A stretch of 64,000 nt of DNA from Pseudomonas koreensis (GTDB taxonomy: Bacteria; Pseudomonadota; Gammaproteobacteria; Pseudomonadales; Pseudomonadaceae): contig NZ_JALJWP010000001.1 in NCBI RefSeq assembly GCF_024169245.1, forward strand, positions 3,907,501 through 3,971,500, in the 5' to 3' direction. A program made the translations under genes and the position numbers. The notes under the pieces were generated by a model. That model saw nothing but the letters and a program-made list of their open reading frames with translations, did no database searches and was not told the DNA's origin. This document shows positions 49,039-58,607 of this stretch, in pieces. Positions within the stretch are counted from its first letter, which is position 1. Each line of letters starts with the position of its first letter.

Positions 49039-51207
49039 TCAGAACTTGTACTTGGCCGTCATCATGTAGCTGCGCGGCGTGCCGTAGTTGTCGGTCGAGC
49101 CCCAGGTCACGTCAGTACCGATGGACGAGTAGTACTTGCGATCGAAGATGTTGTTGGCGTTGACCTGCAGGTCGAGGTGCTTGTTGACCTCGTAACCGGC
49201 CATCAGGTCGGTGACCGCGTAGCCGCCCTGTTGCAGGCGATAGCTGCTGCCACTGGCCAGGGCGATGTCGTTGTACATGCGGCTCTGCCAGTAGACGTTA
49301 CCGCCCACACGAAGTTTTTCCAGTGGACCTTTGAAGCGGTACACAGTGGAGACCTTGAACAGGTGCTCGGGCATGTCGGTGTCGAACTTCTGATTATTGT
49401 TCGCCGGGTTTTCGTCCTTGATGTAGTGGGCGCGGGTGTAGGTGTAGCCGGCGCCGACTTGCCATTGCTCGGTCAGCGCACCTTGCAGTTCCATGTCCAC
49501 GCCCTGAGCGCGGACCTTGCCGGAGGTTTCGTAGCAGGTCAGTTCCGGGCAGCCGAGCTGGGTCGCCGCCTGGGTGGCGCGGTTGGTCTGGTCCATCTGG
49601 AACACCGCCACGCTGCCGTTCAGGGCGCCGTCGAAATATTCGCCCTTGATGCCGACTTCGTAGTTTTCACCGACGATCGGTTCAAGCACTTTGCCGCCGA
49701 GGTCTTTCTGGGTTTGCGGGGTGAAGATATCGGTGTAGCTGGCGTAAACCGAGTGATGGTCATCAAGTTTGTAGATCAGGCCGGCGTATCGGGTCAGGTT
49801 GCGCGTGACCTTGAAGTCGCCGTCGGCAGTGCGATCGTCGTAGTCATACCAGTCCAGACGACTGCCGAGGATCAGCGTCAGCGGATCGGCCAGGCTCAAG
49901 CGGGTGGTCAGGTAAACCGCGTCCTGGGTGGTGACGTTGCGCGACTTGCCGCTGCGCACGAAGTCAGGCTTTGGCGCGCCAATCGGCAAGCCTGTGTCGT
50001 AGGGCGAATATTCCTTGGTGGTGGCGTCGTACACACGATTGCTGGCGCCGACTACCAGTTCATGGGTGCGGCCGAATGCTTCGAACGGGCCGCTGGCAAA
50101 ACCGTCGAACGCGCGTTGCTTGTCGGTGTGGTGCGATTGGTAGGCGGTGGTTTCCAGCGGGTCGTCGTAGCGCGACAGGTATGTGCCGGAGAATTCGCCC
50201 TCGAGCGTTGAAGTCGAACCGCCGAGGTGCAGTTTCCAGTCGTTGTCGAACCGGTGTTCGACTTCACCGAACACGGTGTCGACCTGCAGCTTGCGGTTTT
50301 CCCAATCGGTGCCCGGATAGGTGGAGCGGGGCAAGTCGAGGTGGTGGCCGTCTTCGCCGATCGGCAGGCCGCCCCAGAAATAGTTGGTCTGGTCGTTCTG
50401 CCGGGAGAAGCCGAGCGTCGCGGTGGTGCTGTCGCTCAGGTCGGCTTCACCGATAGCGTAGAATAGACCGTGATCGTTTTCTTCCTTGTCGCGGAAGCTG
50501 TCGGCGCCCTGATACGACGTCACCACACGGCCACGCAGCGTGCCGCTTTCGTTCAGCGGGCTGGAGGCATCGACTTCGCCACGGTAGTCATCCCAGCTGC
50601 CCGCGGCGCCAGTGAGGGTCACGCGCTGGTCGGCGGTCGGACGTTTGCGCACCATGTTGATCGCCGCCGACGGGTTGCCGGCACCGGTGACGAGGCCGGT
50701 CGCACCACGGACGATTTCCACCCGGTCGAACATCGCCAGGTTCGGCTGGACCGCGAGGGTGAACGGCGAATACGAGCTGGGCAGGCCGTCGTACATGATG
50801 TTGTCGATGTCGAAACCGCGCGCCTTGTAAGTCTGCCGACCCGGGCCGCTGGCCTCGCTGAGGAACAGCCCCGGCGTGCCACGCACCACGTCGTTGACGC
50901 TGGTCATGTTCTGGTCGTCCATGCGCTGGCGAGTGATCACCGTCACCGCCTGCGGCGTTTCGCGCATGGTCAGCGACAGCTTGGTCGCGGTCTGCATCGG
51001 GCCGGTGGTGTAGGACTGCGTGTCTTCGGTGGTGCTGCTCATCTGCGTAGCGCCGATTTCGGTCGCTTGCAGCTCCAGCGGGCCATTGGCTGGCGCGGTG
51101 GAGGCGGTTTCTTCGGCGAAGGCAGGTGCGATGGTGGCCATGCCGATGGCAATTGCGAGGAGGTTAGGTGAAAGGTTCGAACGGCGGTGAATGGTGTGAA
51201 ACGACAT
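49039..51207 (-). CDS. TonB-dependent siderophore receptor (FhuE-like)
   Basis: 722 residues. A signal peptide (about 1-31, ending PAFA) is followed by a TonB box-like region and a plug domain (about 75-180, with MRETPQAVTVITRQRMDDQN and VEIVRGATGLVTGAGNPSA). The barrel ends YMMTAKYKF with the usual terminal Phe. No STN signalling domain is present, so it is not an FpvA-type transducer. The plug resembles FhuE/FpvB-like hydroxamate receptors, which take up xenosiderophores. A Fur-box-like sequence lies 48-66 bases upstream of the start, consistent with iron repression. Confidence 0.9.
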   Translation of the reverse strand: MSFHTIHRRSNLSPNLLAIAIGMATIAPAFAEETASTAPANGPLELQATEIGATQMSSTTEDTQSYTTGPMQTATKLSLTMRETPQAVTVITRQRMDDQNMTSVNDVVRGTPGLFLSEASGPGRQTYKARGFDIDNIMYDGLPSSYSPFTLAVQPNLAMFDRVEIVRGATGLVTGAGNPSAAINMVRKRPTADQRVTLTGAAGSWDDYRGEVDASSPLNESGTLRGRVVTSYQGADSFRDKEENDHGLFYAIGEADLSDSTTATLGFSRQNDQTNYFWGGLPIGEDGHHLDLPRSTYPGTDWENRKLQVDTVFGEVEHRFDNDWKLHLGGSTSTLEGEFSGTYLSRYDDPLETTAYQSHHTDKQRAFDGFASGPFEAFGRTHELVVGASNRVYDATTKEYSPYDTGLPIGAPKPDFVRSGKSRNVTTQDAVYLTTRLSLADPLTLILGSRLDWYDYDDRTADGDFKVTRNLTRYAGLIYKLDDHHSVYASYTDIFTPQTQKDLGGKVLEPIVGENYEVGIKGEYFDGALNGSVAVFQMDQTNRATQAATQLGCPELTCYETSGKVRAQGVDMELQGALTEQWQVGAGYTYTRAHYIKDENPANNNQKFDTDMPEHLFKVSTVYRFKGPLEKLRVGGNVYWQSRMYNDIALASGSSYRLQQGGYAVTDLMAGYEVNKHLDLQVNANNIFDRKYYSSIGTDVTWGSTDNYGTPRSYMMTAKYKF

Positions 51208-51254
51208 CTATCTGCTTCCCCAGGATTGCCCAAACGACACTGATGCGAGTGCAT

Positions 51255-51273
51255 GTAAGAATTATTCGCATTA
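51255..51273. promoter_or_regulatory. Candidate Fur box
   Basis: GTAAGAATTATTCGCATTA is close to the 19-bp Fur consensus (AATGCGAATAATTCTTAC on the other strand). It lies 48-66 bases before the siderophore receptor start. No binding has been tested. Confidence 0.65.
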
Positions 51274-51363
51274 GTATGTAGGAAGTTTCCGGGGGAATAA
51301 ACCCGTACGAGTCAGTTAGTTAATGATTTTTTCACAATTGAATCTGGTGGCTTTTCAAACAAA

Positions 51364-51462
51364 AGTGGGAGCGAGCCTGCTCGCGAAGGCGGTGTGTCAT
51401 TCAACAGATGTGTTGTCTGATACTCAGCTTTCGCGAGCAAGCTCGCTCCCACAGGGTTATGC
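51364..51462. repeat. REPIN between the receptor and the GST gene
   Basis: Inverted REP arms, AGTGGGAGCGAGCCTGCTCG from 51364 and GCGAGCAAGCTCGCTCCCAC to about 51451, flank a short loop. It lies between divergent or convergent ends with no other feature. Confidence 0.85.
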
Positions 51463-51473
51463 GGTGTCTGGAA

Positions 51474-52313
51474 TCAATCCAGATCCTGCGCCCCATGCCG
51501 CTCCGGCACCTGACTGTCTTCCTCGCCCCAGGTGCGGTTCACCCGTTGTCCACGCACGACCGCCGGGCGCTTGGCGATGTCTTCCGCCCAGCGCTGCACA
51601 TGGGTGTATTCATGCGCCGCGAGAAATTCCGCCGCCGAGTAAACATTGTTGCGCACCAGTTGCCCGTACCAGGGCCATACGGCGATGTCAGCGATGGTGT
51701 AGTCGTCGCCGGCCAGATAGGCGTTGTCGGCGAGACGGCGGTTGAGCACATCCAGCTGCCGTTTGGCTTCCATGGTGAAGCGGTTGATCGGGTATTCGAG
51801 CTTCTCCGGCGCATACGCGTAGAAATGCCCGAAGCCACCGCCCAGGTACGGCGCCGAGCCCATTTGCCAGAACAGCCAGTTGACGGTTTCGGTGCGACCG
51901 GCCGGGTCTTTCGGCAGGAAGGCGCCGAACTTTTCCGCCAGATACAGCAGGATCGAGCCAGACTCGAACACCCGGATCGGCGGCTCGACGCTGCGGTCCA
52001 GCAGCGCCGGGATTTTCGAGTTCGGGTTGACTTCGACAAAGCCGCTGGAGAACTGATCGCCCTCGCCAATGCGGATCAGCCACGCATCATATTCCGCCTC
52101 GGCGTGCCCGAGCGCGAGCAATTCTTCGAGCATGATGGTGACCTTGACGCCGTTGGGCGTGGCCAGCGAATACAATTGCAACGGATGCTTGCCGACCGGC
52201 AGTTCTTTGTCATGGGTCGGACCGGCGATCGGGCGGTTGATGCTGGCGAAGTGGCCGCCGGAAGGGGCTTCGTGTTTCCAGACCTTGGGCGGAACGTAAG
52301 ACGCGTTGCTCAT
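51474..52313 (-). CDS. yghU: Glutathione-dependent disulfide-bond oxidoreductase, YghU-type GST
   Basis: A 279-residue GST-family protein with the long N-terminal extension typical of YghU (VPPKVWKHEAPSGGHFASIN, residues 7-26). The thioredoxin-fold domain has SLATPNGVKVTIMLEELLAL (about 49-68) and the NSKIPALLDRS glutathione-binding turn (about 97). The all-helical C-terminal domain follows. YghU reduces organic hydroperoxides and disulfides with two glutathiones bound. It is expressed alone between two REPINs. Confidence 0.88.
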   Translation of the reverse strand: MSNASYVPPKVWKHEAPSGGHFASINRPIAGPTHDKELPVGKHPLQLYSLATPNGVKVTIMLEELLALGHAEAEYDAWLIRIGEGDQFSSGFVEVNPNSKIPALLDRSVEPPIRVFESGSILLYLAEKFGAFLPKDPAGRTETVNWLFWQMGSAPYLGGGFGHFYAYAPEKLEYPINRFTMEAKRQLDVLNRRLADNAYLAGDDYTIADIAVWPWYGQLVRNNVYSAAEFLAAHEYTHVQRWAEDIAKRPAVVRGQRVNRTWGEEDSQVPERHGAQDLD

Positions 52314-52400
52314 GAAACGGACCTCGTCGATGCTGGGAGAGAACAGGTAGACACCGTAGGGAAAATTTCCCGCGCATGCCAGCCCTCAACCCAAATCCCC

Positions 52401-52491
52401 TGTATGAGTGAGCCTGCTCGCGATAGCGGTGTATCAGCTAGAGAAGTAGTGACTGATACACCGCTATCGCGAGCAGGCTCACTCCTACAGG
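52401..52491. repeat. REPIN with 26-bp perfect arms
   Basis: AGCCTGCTCGCGATAGCGGT...ACCGCTATCGCGAGCAGGCT (26-bp arms, with TGTATCA/TGATACA) flank a 17-base loop. It lies between the GST and cupin genes and could also serve as a transcription end. Confidence 0.9.
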
Positions 52492-52507
52492 GTTAGGTGG
52501 TGAACCA

Positions 52508-53008
52508 TCAAATCCAATACCGACCGACAGCACCACCGGTTCCCTGCACCGGATCACTCTCGGGAAACGCCAGCCCCTCGATCCGCGCCAACTGCTCATC
52601 ACTCGGCGCCTCCCGGCAGATATCCGCCTGCTGCCCCGGCGGATACGCGCCCACCACCAGAAAATCCTCACTCGATCCCAGATTGCAGTGGCCGGTCCCG
52701 GCCGGCAGCAGCAACACATCCCCGGCACTGACTTCGACCTCCTGCCCATCAGGCCCGCCCAACATCAGCCGCGCCTGACCCGCCGCCACGCCAAGCACTT
52801 CATGGCCTTCGGTGTGGTAGTGGTGATAGTCGTAAATGCCGTAGCGCCACTGCGCTGGCCAGCCGTTGGTGCCGAAGGTGTGCTCGAAGCGTGCCGCCGG
52901 ATCATTGCCCTCGATGGCCACCGCGCTGCGATAGATCAGCACCGGCAGACGCGGATTGTTCGGCACCCAGTCATTACGCTGGAGCAACAGGGTCTGTACT
53001 TCAGTCAT
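52508..53008 (-). CDS. Cupin-domain protein
   Basis: A 166-residue protein with a single cupin. [20 protein letters not shown] (about 61-80) and [20 protein letters not shown] (about 97-116) are the two cupin motifs, supplying a His-His-Glu-His-type metal site. This is a YjlB-like group. The ATG at 53006-53008 has GGAGG upstream. It is divergent from the TPP enzyme gene with 180 bases between the starts. No substrate can be inferred. Confidence 0.82.
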   Translation of the reverse strand: MTEVQTLLLQRNDWVPNNPRLPVLIYRSAVAIEGNDPAARFEHTFGTNGWPAQWRYGIYDYHHYHTEGHEVLGVAAGQARLMLGGPDGQEVEVSAGDVLLLPAGTGHCNLGSSEDFLVVGAYPPGQQADICREAPSDEQLARIEGLAFPESDPVQGTGGAVGRYWI

Positions 53009-53188
53009 GGCCAATCCTCCTTCGATCATTTCTCAATCGACCACAGGGCAGGGCGCACGCCTCAAAAAAACATTGCTGCGTAAACACGGGGCCAAAGTCC
53101 ATGCCCGGACAATCCAGCGAAACTTCACCGCGAAGCGGGCTGTCCAGACCCTTACATGTCCATGCAGCAGCAAATGGCGAGGGTCAAG

Positions 53189-54976
53189 ATGACGATGACA
53201 GTAGGTGATTTTCTGGTGGAACGGCTCAGCGAATGGGGCGTGACGCGAATTTTTGGCTATCCGGGCGATGGCATCAACGGCGTGTTCGGCGCCATGAGCC
53301 GGGCCAAAGGCAAGATCGAATTCGTTCAGGCACGGCACGAAGAAATGGCTGCGTTCATGGCCTCGGCGCATGCCAAGTTCACCGGCGAGCTGGGCGTGTG
53401 TATCGCCACCTCCGGTCCCGGCGCTTCGCACCTGATCACCGGGCTCTACGATGCGCGCATGGACCACATGCCGGTGCTGGCCATCGTCGGTCAGCAAGCA
53501 CGTACAGCGCTAGGCAGTCACTACCAGCAGGAGCTGGATCTGGTGTCGATGTTCAAGGATGTCGCCGGGGCTTTCGTGCAGCAGGCTTCGGCGCCTTCGC
53601 AAGTGCGTCATCTGCTTGATCGCGCAGTGCGTACCGCCGTCGGCGAGCGCCGCGTCACCGCGCTGATTCTGCCCAATGATTTGCAGGATGTGCCTTACGA
53701 ACAACCGGCGCGCGCCCATGGCACCGCGCACTCCGGCGTTGGTTACAGCAAGCCCAAAGTCGTGCCTTATGAAAGCGATCTGCAACGCGCCGCCGAAGTG
53801 CTCAACAGTGGCGAGAAAGTTGCGATTCTGGTCGGTGCCGGCGCGCTGGAGGCGACCGATCAAGTGATCGCCGTGGCGGAAAAACTCGGCGCGGGTGTCG
53901 CTAAGGCGCTGTTGGGCAAAGCGGTGTTGCCCGACGATCTGCAATGGGTCACCGGGAGCATCGGCCTGCTCGGCACGGAGCCCAGCTACAAGCTGATGAG
54001 CGAGTGCGACACCTTATTGATGATTGGCTCAGGATTCCCGTATTCCGAATTTCTGCCCAAGGAAGGTCAGGCGCGCGGCGTGCAGATTGATCTGCAGCCG
54101 GACATGCTCAGCCTGCGTTATCCGATGGAGGTCAATCTGGTCGGTGACTCAGCGGAAACCCTCGCCGCGTTGCTGCCGCTGCTGGAACAGAAAACCTCGA
54201 ACAAATGGCGCAAGAAGGTCGAAGGCTGGCGCGGCAGTTGGGAGAAAACCCTGGAAAGACGCGCCATGGCCAAAGCCGATCCGGTCAACCCGCAACGGGT
54301 CGCCTACGAGCTGTCACCGCGCTTGCCCGAGCAGGCAATCATCACCAGTGATTCCGGCTCCTGCGCCAACTGGTTCGCCCGCGACCTGAAAATCCGTCGT
54401 GGCATGAAATGCTCATTGTCCGGTGGCCTGGCTTCGATGGGCGCTGCGGTGCCGTATGCAATCGCAGCCAAATTCGCCTATCCGGAGCGCCCTGTCATTG
54501 CGCTGGTCGGTGACGGCGCAATGCAGATGAACAACATGGCCGAACTGATCACCGTCGCCAAATACTGGCGGCAATGGCAGAGCCCGAAATGGATCTGCGC
54601 GGTGTTCAACAACGAAGACCTTAATCAGGTGACTTGGGAGCAGCGGGTGATGGAGGGCGATCCGAAGTTCGAGGCGTCGCAGAGCATCCCGGATGTGCCG
54701 TATCACCTGTTCGCGATTTCCATAGGCCTCAAGGGCATTTTCGTTGATCGCGAAGAAGACGTAGCGGCGGCATGGGAGCAGGCGCTCGCCTCGGAAGTGC
54801 CGGTGCTGATCGAGTTCAAGACCGACCCCAACGTGCCGCCACTGCCACCGCACATCAAGCTTGAGCAAGCGAAGAAATTCGCCACGACGTTGCTCAAGGG
54901 CGATCCGGACGAAGCCGGGGTGATCGTGCAGACCGCCAAGCAGGTGCTCGGCGCTGTGCTGCCGGGCAAGAAATGA
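53189..54976 (+). CDS. Thiamine-diphosphate-dependent enzyme, pyruvate oxidase/acetolactate synthase-like
   Basis: 595 residues with all three ThDP-enzyme domains. The PYR domain has VTRIFGYPGDGINGVFGAMS and the cofactor-activating Glu in ARHEEMAAFMAS (about residue 49). The central domain spans about 190-330. The PP domain has GDGAMQMNNMAELITVAKYW followed by VFNNEDLNQ (the GDG...NN metal motif). It most resembles PoxB-type pyruvate oxidases/dehydrogenases that produce acetate. The start is uncertain: ATG at 53189 has GCGAGGG at good spacing, while 53156 has none. It lies four bases before the DUF72 gene. Confidence 0.85.
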   Translation: MTMTVGDFLVERLSEWGVTRIFGYPGDGINGVFGAMSRAKGKIEFVQARHEEMAAFMASAHAKFTGELGVCIATSGPGASHLITGLYDARMDHMPVLAIVGQQARTALGSHYQQELDLVSMFKDVAGAFVQQASAPSQVRHLLDRAVRTAVGERRVTALILPNDLQDVPYEQPARAHGTAHSGVGYSKPKVVPYESDLQRAAEVLNSGEKVAILVGAGALEATDQVIAVAEKLGAGVAKALLGKAVLPDDLQWVTGSIGLLGTEPSYKLMSECDTLLMIGSGFPYSEFLPKEGQARGVQIDLQPDMLSLRYPMEVNLVGDSAETLAALLPLLEQKTSNKWRKKVEGWRGSWEKTLERRAMAKADPVNPQRVAYELSPRLPEQAIITSDSGSCANWFARDLKIRRGMKCSLSGGLASMGAAVPYAIAAKFAYPERPVIALVGDGAMQMNNMAELITVAKYWRQWQSPKWICAVFNNEDLNQVTWEQRVMEGDPKFEASQSIPDVPYHLFAISIGLKGIFVDREEDVAAAWEQALASEVPVLIEFKTDPNVPPLPPHIKLEQAKKFATTLLKGDPDEAGVIVQTAKQVLGAVLPGKK

Positions 54977-54980
54977 CGGT

Positions 54981-55724
54981 GTGCGCTTGAACGAGCCCTC
55001 GATATTCATCGGTTGCGCCGGCTGGAGTCTCGGGCGCGAGCACTGGCCGGCATTCCCCGCCGAGGGCACGCACCTGCAACGCTACGCGGCGCGCTTGAAC
55101 TGTGTGGAAATCAACAGCTCGTTCTATCGCCCGCATCGGCGACAGACCTACGAGCGCTGGGCCGATTCGGTTGCGCCAGACTTTCGCTTTGCCGTGAAGG
55201 TGCCCAAGCTCATCACCCATGAACAGCGGCTCGCGGACAGCGCGGCCGCGCTCGATGAGTTTTTCGGACAGTGCGAAGGTCTGGGCGACCGCTTGGGATG
55301 CCTGCTGGTACAACTGCCGCCCAAGCTTGCGTTCGATGAGCCGGTTGCCGAGGTGTTTTTTCGAACCCTGCGCGAGCGTTTCCGGGGTAGCGTGGTACTG
55401 GAGCCGCGACACGAATCGTGGACTGGCGCCGAGGCAATGTTAGTGGACTTGCAGATTGCTAAGGCGGTGGTCGATCCGTCGCGGATCAGCACCGACACTG
55501 CGCCGGGCGGCTGGCAAGGCCTGCAATACTGGCGCCTGCACGGCTCGCCGCGGATTTACCACAGCGCCTATGACGAGGCTTATCTGCAACGTCTTGCGCA
55601 GAACCTGCAGAGCGCGAGCGGCGAGGGCAAAGACATCTGGTGCATCTTCGACAATACCGCCAGCGGCGCTGCGACTGCGAATGCGCTGGTTTTGAGGGCG
55701 TTGATCGAAGGCAGTAAACGCTGA
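54981..55724 (+). CDS. DUF72 family protein (YecE-like)
   Basis: 247 residues of the DUF72 TIM-barrel-like family. GCAGWSLGREHWPAFPAEGT (about residues 11-30), EINSSFYRPHRRQTYERWAD and FAVKVPKLITHEQRL are the family blocks, and the YWRLHGSPRIYHSAYDEAYL region follows. The start is a GTG at 54981, four bases after the ThDP enzyme stop, so the two are probably co-translated. The function of DUF72 proteins is not established. Confidence 0.88.
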   Translation: MRLNEPSIFIGCAGWSLGREHWPAFPAEGTHLQRYAARLNCVEINSSFYRPHRRQTYERWADSVAPDFRFAVKVPKLITHEQRLADSAAALDEFFGQCEGLGDRLGCLLVQLPPKLAFDEPVAEVFFRTLRERFRGSVVLEPRHESWTGAEAMLVDLQIAKAVVDPSRISTDTAPGGWQGLQYWRLHGSPRIYHSAYDEAYLQRLAQNLQSASGEGKDIWCIFDNTASGAATANALVLRALIEGSKR

Positions 55725-55799
55725 AACAACGACGCTTGCGCAACCCACACAAACCATCCGGCTACAGGTAAACTCCGCGCACTTTTTCAAGGAGTTCAC

Positions 55800-56693
55800 A
55801 TGAGTTACTACCAGCCGGGCATTCTCGCCACCCCTGTTCCTGCGCAAGCACGTCATCTGTTTTTCGCCCTGGCGTCGATTGAAGCCTTGCCGCAAGCGAT
55901 CGACAAGCTGCTGATGCTGGTGGATGGCAAGTCGGCGGTGGTTGGCTTTGGTGAGTCTCTGACCAAGGCGCTGAATGTAGAAATCGACGGCCTGCGCAGC
56001 TTCCCGGCTCTGACCGGCGTCGGCGTCGAGAACCCGTCGACCCAGCACGCGTTGTGGGTCTGGTTGCACGGTGACGACCGTGGTGAACTGCTCAACCGTT
56101 GCAATGCCTTCGAAGCCGCGCTGGCCCCGGCCTTGCGTCTGGTGCAGATGCAGGAAACTTTTCGTCACAAGAATGGCCACGACCTCACCGGTTACGAAGA
56201 CGGCACGGAAAACCCGCACGATGACGCTGCTGTGGCCGCGGCGCTGCTGGGCTCGGGCGCTGGCGCTGACGGAATGGTCGGTAGCAGTTTCGCCGCGATC
56301 CAGCAGTGGCAGCACGACCTCAAAGGTTTTCACCGGTTGTCCGCCAGCGAGAAGGACGACATCATGGGCCGTCGCTTGAGTGATAACGAAGAAATCGACG
56401 ACGCACCGGTTTCTGCTCACGTCAAACGCACTGCCCAGGAAAGCTTTGCGCCCGAGGCGTTTGTCGTGCGCCGTTCGATGCCGTGGATTGAAGGTGATCG
56501 CGCCGGGTTGATGTTCCTTGCCTTCGGTTTTTCCCTGGATGCGTTCGAAGCGCAACTGCGACGCATGAGCGGACTGGAAGACGGTATTGCCGATGGCTTG
56601 TATCGCATCAGCCGGCCGATCACCGGAGGCTATTACTGGTGCCCGCCGCTCAAGGAGGGTCACCTTGATCTGCGCGCCTTGCGCATCGGCTGA
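55800..56693 (+). CDS. Dye-decolorizing (DyP-type) heme peroxidase
   Basis: A 297-residue DyP-type peroxidase. GHDLTGYEDGTENP (about 128-141) carries the distal GxxDG Asp. The proximal heme His is in APVSAHVKRTAQ (about 205). A distal Arg lies in FVVRRSMPW (about 224). There is no Tat signal, so it is cytoplasmic. It uses H2O2 to oxidise dyes, phenols or other reductants; the natural substrate is unknown. It lies 9 bases before the Gfo/Idh/MocA gene. Confidence 0.9.
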   Translation: MSYYQPGILATPVPAQARHLFFALASIEALPQAIDKLLMLVDGKSAVVGFGESLTKALNVEIDGLRSFPALTGVGVENPSTQHALWVWLHGDDRGELLNRCNAFEAALAPALRLVQMQETFRHKNGHDLTGYEDGTENPHDDAAVAAALLGSGAGADGMVGSSFAAIQQWQHDLKGFHRLSASEKDDIMGRRLSDNEEIDDAPVSAHVKRTAQESFAPEAFVVRRSMPWIEGDRAGLMFLAFGFSLDAFEAQLRRMSGLEDGIADGLYRISRPITGGYYWCPPLKEGHLDLRALRIG

Positions 56694-56702
56694 GGACAGG
56701 CA

Positions 56703-57668
56703 ATGAACGTAGTACGTTGGGGCATGATCGGTTGCGGTGATGTAACAGAACGCAAGAGTGGGCCGGCCTTCTACAAGGCTCCCGGTTCGGCGCTGGTGGC
56801 GGTGATGGGCCGGCGCCTCGAAGCCGTAACCGATTACGCTGTACGTCACGGTATCAATCGCGTCTACACCGATGTCGATGCGCTGATCAACGATCCTGAC
56901 GTGGACGCGGTGTACATCGCCACACCGCCCGACAGCCACTACGCCTACAGCCTGAAAGTCGCCGCCGCCGGCAAGCATTGCTGCGTGGAAAAACCCATGG
57001 CACTTAATGCCGGGCAAAGCCGCGAGATGCAGCAAGCGTTTGCCGCTGCCGGCCTGCACCTGTTCGTCTCTTACTACCGCCGCTCGCTGCCACGCTTTGC
57101 GCAAGTTCGCCAATGGCTGGAGGAGGGGCGCATCGGTCAAGTTCGGCATTTGAGCTGGACACTGACCAAAGCGCCGACGGCGATGGACCTTGAGGGCGGC
57201 GCGAACTGGCGTACCGATCCGGTGCTGGCCGGCGGCGGTTACTTCGCCGACCTGGCGAGTCATGGCTTCGATCTGTTTCAGTATCTGCTCGGTGACATCG
57301 TCGAAGTCGCCGGTTTCACCGCGCATCAGGCGGGTTTGTACGCGGCGGAAGATGCGGTAAGTGCCAGTTGGCGATTCGCCTCCGGGGCGCTGGGCATGGG
57401 CTGCTGGAACTTTGTCGCGGACCGGCGTGAGGATCATGTCGAGATTATCGGCAGCGCCGGGCGGATCGGTTTTTCCGTGTTTGATGACCATCCCGTGCAG
57501 TTGCGGGCCGATGAACACATCAGCCTGGAAATTGCCCATCCCGAGCATATTCAGTGGCACCACGTACTGGGAATGAACGCGCATATCCGCGGCGACTCGA
57601 TATACCCCGCAGTCGCCGAGCAAGCCGTCAAGACCGACTGGGTCATGGATCAGATTCTTAAACGCTAA
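56703..57668 (+). CDS. Gfo/Idh/MocA family oxidoreductase
   Basis: 321 residues. The N-terminal Rossmann fold has GMIGCGDVTERKSGPAF and the EKPMALN motif (Lys/Pro, about residue 98). The C-terminal alpha/beta domain contains the GGGYFADLASHGFDLFQYLL catalytic His region (about 177-196). NAD(P)-dependent oxidation of a sugar or cyclitol is typical of the family. It follows the DyP peroxidase gene after nine bases and is ended by the 26-bp-arm palindrome at 57673-57750. Confidence 0.88.
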   Translation: MNVVRWGMIGCGDVTERKSGPAFYKAPGSALVAVMGRRLEAVTDYAVRHGINRVYTDVDALINDPDVDAVYIATPPDSHYAYSLKVAAAGKHCCVEKPMALNAGQSREMQQAFAAAGLHLFVSYYRRSLPRFAQVRQWLEEGRIGQVRHLSWTLTKAPTAMDLEGGANWRTDPVLAGGGYFADLASHGFDLFQYLLGDIVEVAGFTAHQAGLYAAEDAVSASWRFASGALGMGCWNFVADRREDHVEIIGSAGRIGFSVFDDHPVQLRADEHISLEIAHPEHIQWHHVLGMNAHIRGDSIYPAVAEQAVKTDWVMDQILKR

Positions 57669-57672
57669 AGTC

Positions 57673-57750
57673 AAAAGATCGCAGCCTTCGGCAGCTCCAC
57701 AGGGGAATCGCATTTCCAACTGTAGGAGCTGCCGAAGGCTGCGATCTTTT
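57673..57750. repeat. REPIN of the AGCTGCCGAAGGCTGCGATC family
   Basis: Arms AAAAGATCGCAGCCTTCGGC (57673, 26 bases in all) and their exact reverse complement (57725-57750) flank a 26-base loop. The right arm ends GATCTTTT-gctttt, so it may also terminate the upstream gene. The same arm sequence occurs as a singlet near 40779-40812. Confidence 0.9.
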
Positions 57751-57801
57751 GCTTTTCAAGGGCGAATCTAAGGTTATGCTCAAACAATATTTCTCAACCT
57801 T

Positions 57802-57841
57802 GTCATAACAACTCTAAGATCACGTCATAACTCGTTATAAC
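57802..57841. promoter_or_regulatory. Candidate GntR operators (GTCATAAC repeats)
   Basis: GTCATAAC lies at 57802-57809 and 57824-57831 (22 bases, two turns apart). A palindromic GTTATAAC lies at 57834-57841, just before the regulator start at 57855. HutC-type GntR proteins bind similar AT-rich dyads, so this is a likely autoregulatory site. Confidence 0.5.
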
Positions 57842-57854
57842 AAGTGATCCCGTG

Positions 57855-58607
57855 ATGACCGATAACGTTCTCTCCCTTGGCAGCGTCCCGCTGCACACCC
57901 AACTGCGCGACGTACTCCGTGCGCGGATTCTCGATGGCGAATATCCGCAAGACAGTCAGATGCCTTCCGAAAGCGAGCTTGGCGCGCTGTTCAAAGTCAG
58001 TCGCATCACCGTGCGCCAGGCGCTGGGTGATCTGCAAAAGGAAGGGCTGATCTTCAAGATCCATGGCAAGGGCACCTTCGTCGCCAAGCCGAAAACCTTT
58101 CAAAACGTCAGCAGCCTGCAAGGTCTCGCCGAGTCGATGACCGGGCGCGGCTATGAAGTGATCAACCGCCTGCGCAGCTTCAAATTCATCGCGGCTGACA
58201 AGCGCGTCGCCGAGCGTCTGCAGGTGGCTGAAGGCGAGATCGTCGCGCAGATCAAACGCATACGGCTGATCAACCGCGAGCCGATCTCGCAGGAAATCAC
58301 CTACCTGCCCAAAGCCGTTGGCGAGCGGCTGGAGAAGGCCGATCTGGTCACTCGCGACATCTTTCTGATTCTCGAAAACGATTGCGGCATCGCCCTCGGT
58401 CACGCCGATCTGGCCATCGACGCGGTGCTGGCCGACAGCGACCTGACCCAGGCACTCAACGTCGAAGCCGGCTCGCCGATCATGCGCATCGAGCGCCTGA
58501 CTCACAATGCTCAAGGCCAGCCACTGGACTTCGAACACCTTTATTACCGTGGCGATGCGTTCCAGTACCGCCTGCGGATCGACCGGCAGAAAGGGGAGCA
58601 GGCATGA
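57855..58607 (+). CDS. GntR (HutC/UTRA) transcriptional regulator
   Basis: About 250 residues. An N-terminal GntR winged HTH (LRDVLRARILDGEYPQDSQM, then PSESELGALFKVSRITVRQA) is followed by a UTRA ligand-binding domain (about 95-240, with SLQGLAESMTGRGYEV). The ATG at 57855 directly follows an in-frame GTG at 57852. Its stop overlaps the flavoprotein start (ATGA), so it is first of the operon. It probably represses the AprA/B-like and ABC genes until a small ligand is bound. Confidence 0.9.
   Translation: MTDNVLSLGSVPLHTQLRDVLRARILDGEYPQDSQMPSESELGALFKVSRITVRQALGDLQKEGLIFKIHGKGTFVAKPKTFQNVSSLQGLAESMTGRGYEVINRLRSFKFIAADKRVAERLQVAEGEIVAQIKRIRLINREPISQEITYLPKAVGERLEKADLVTRDIFLILENDCGIALGHADLAIDAVLADSDLTQALNVEAGSPIMRIERLTHNAQGQPLDFEHLYYRGDAFQYRLRIDRQKGEQA

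Noticed and set aside
55440..57719. 759-codon antisense frame across DUF72, DyP and Gfo/Idh genes
   Set aside because: It spans three well-supported genes on the other strand and matches no family.
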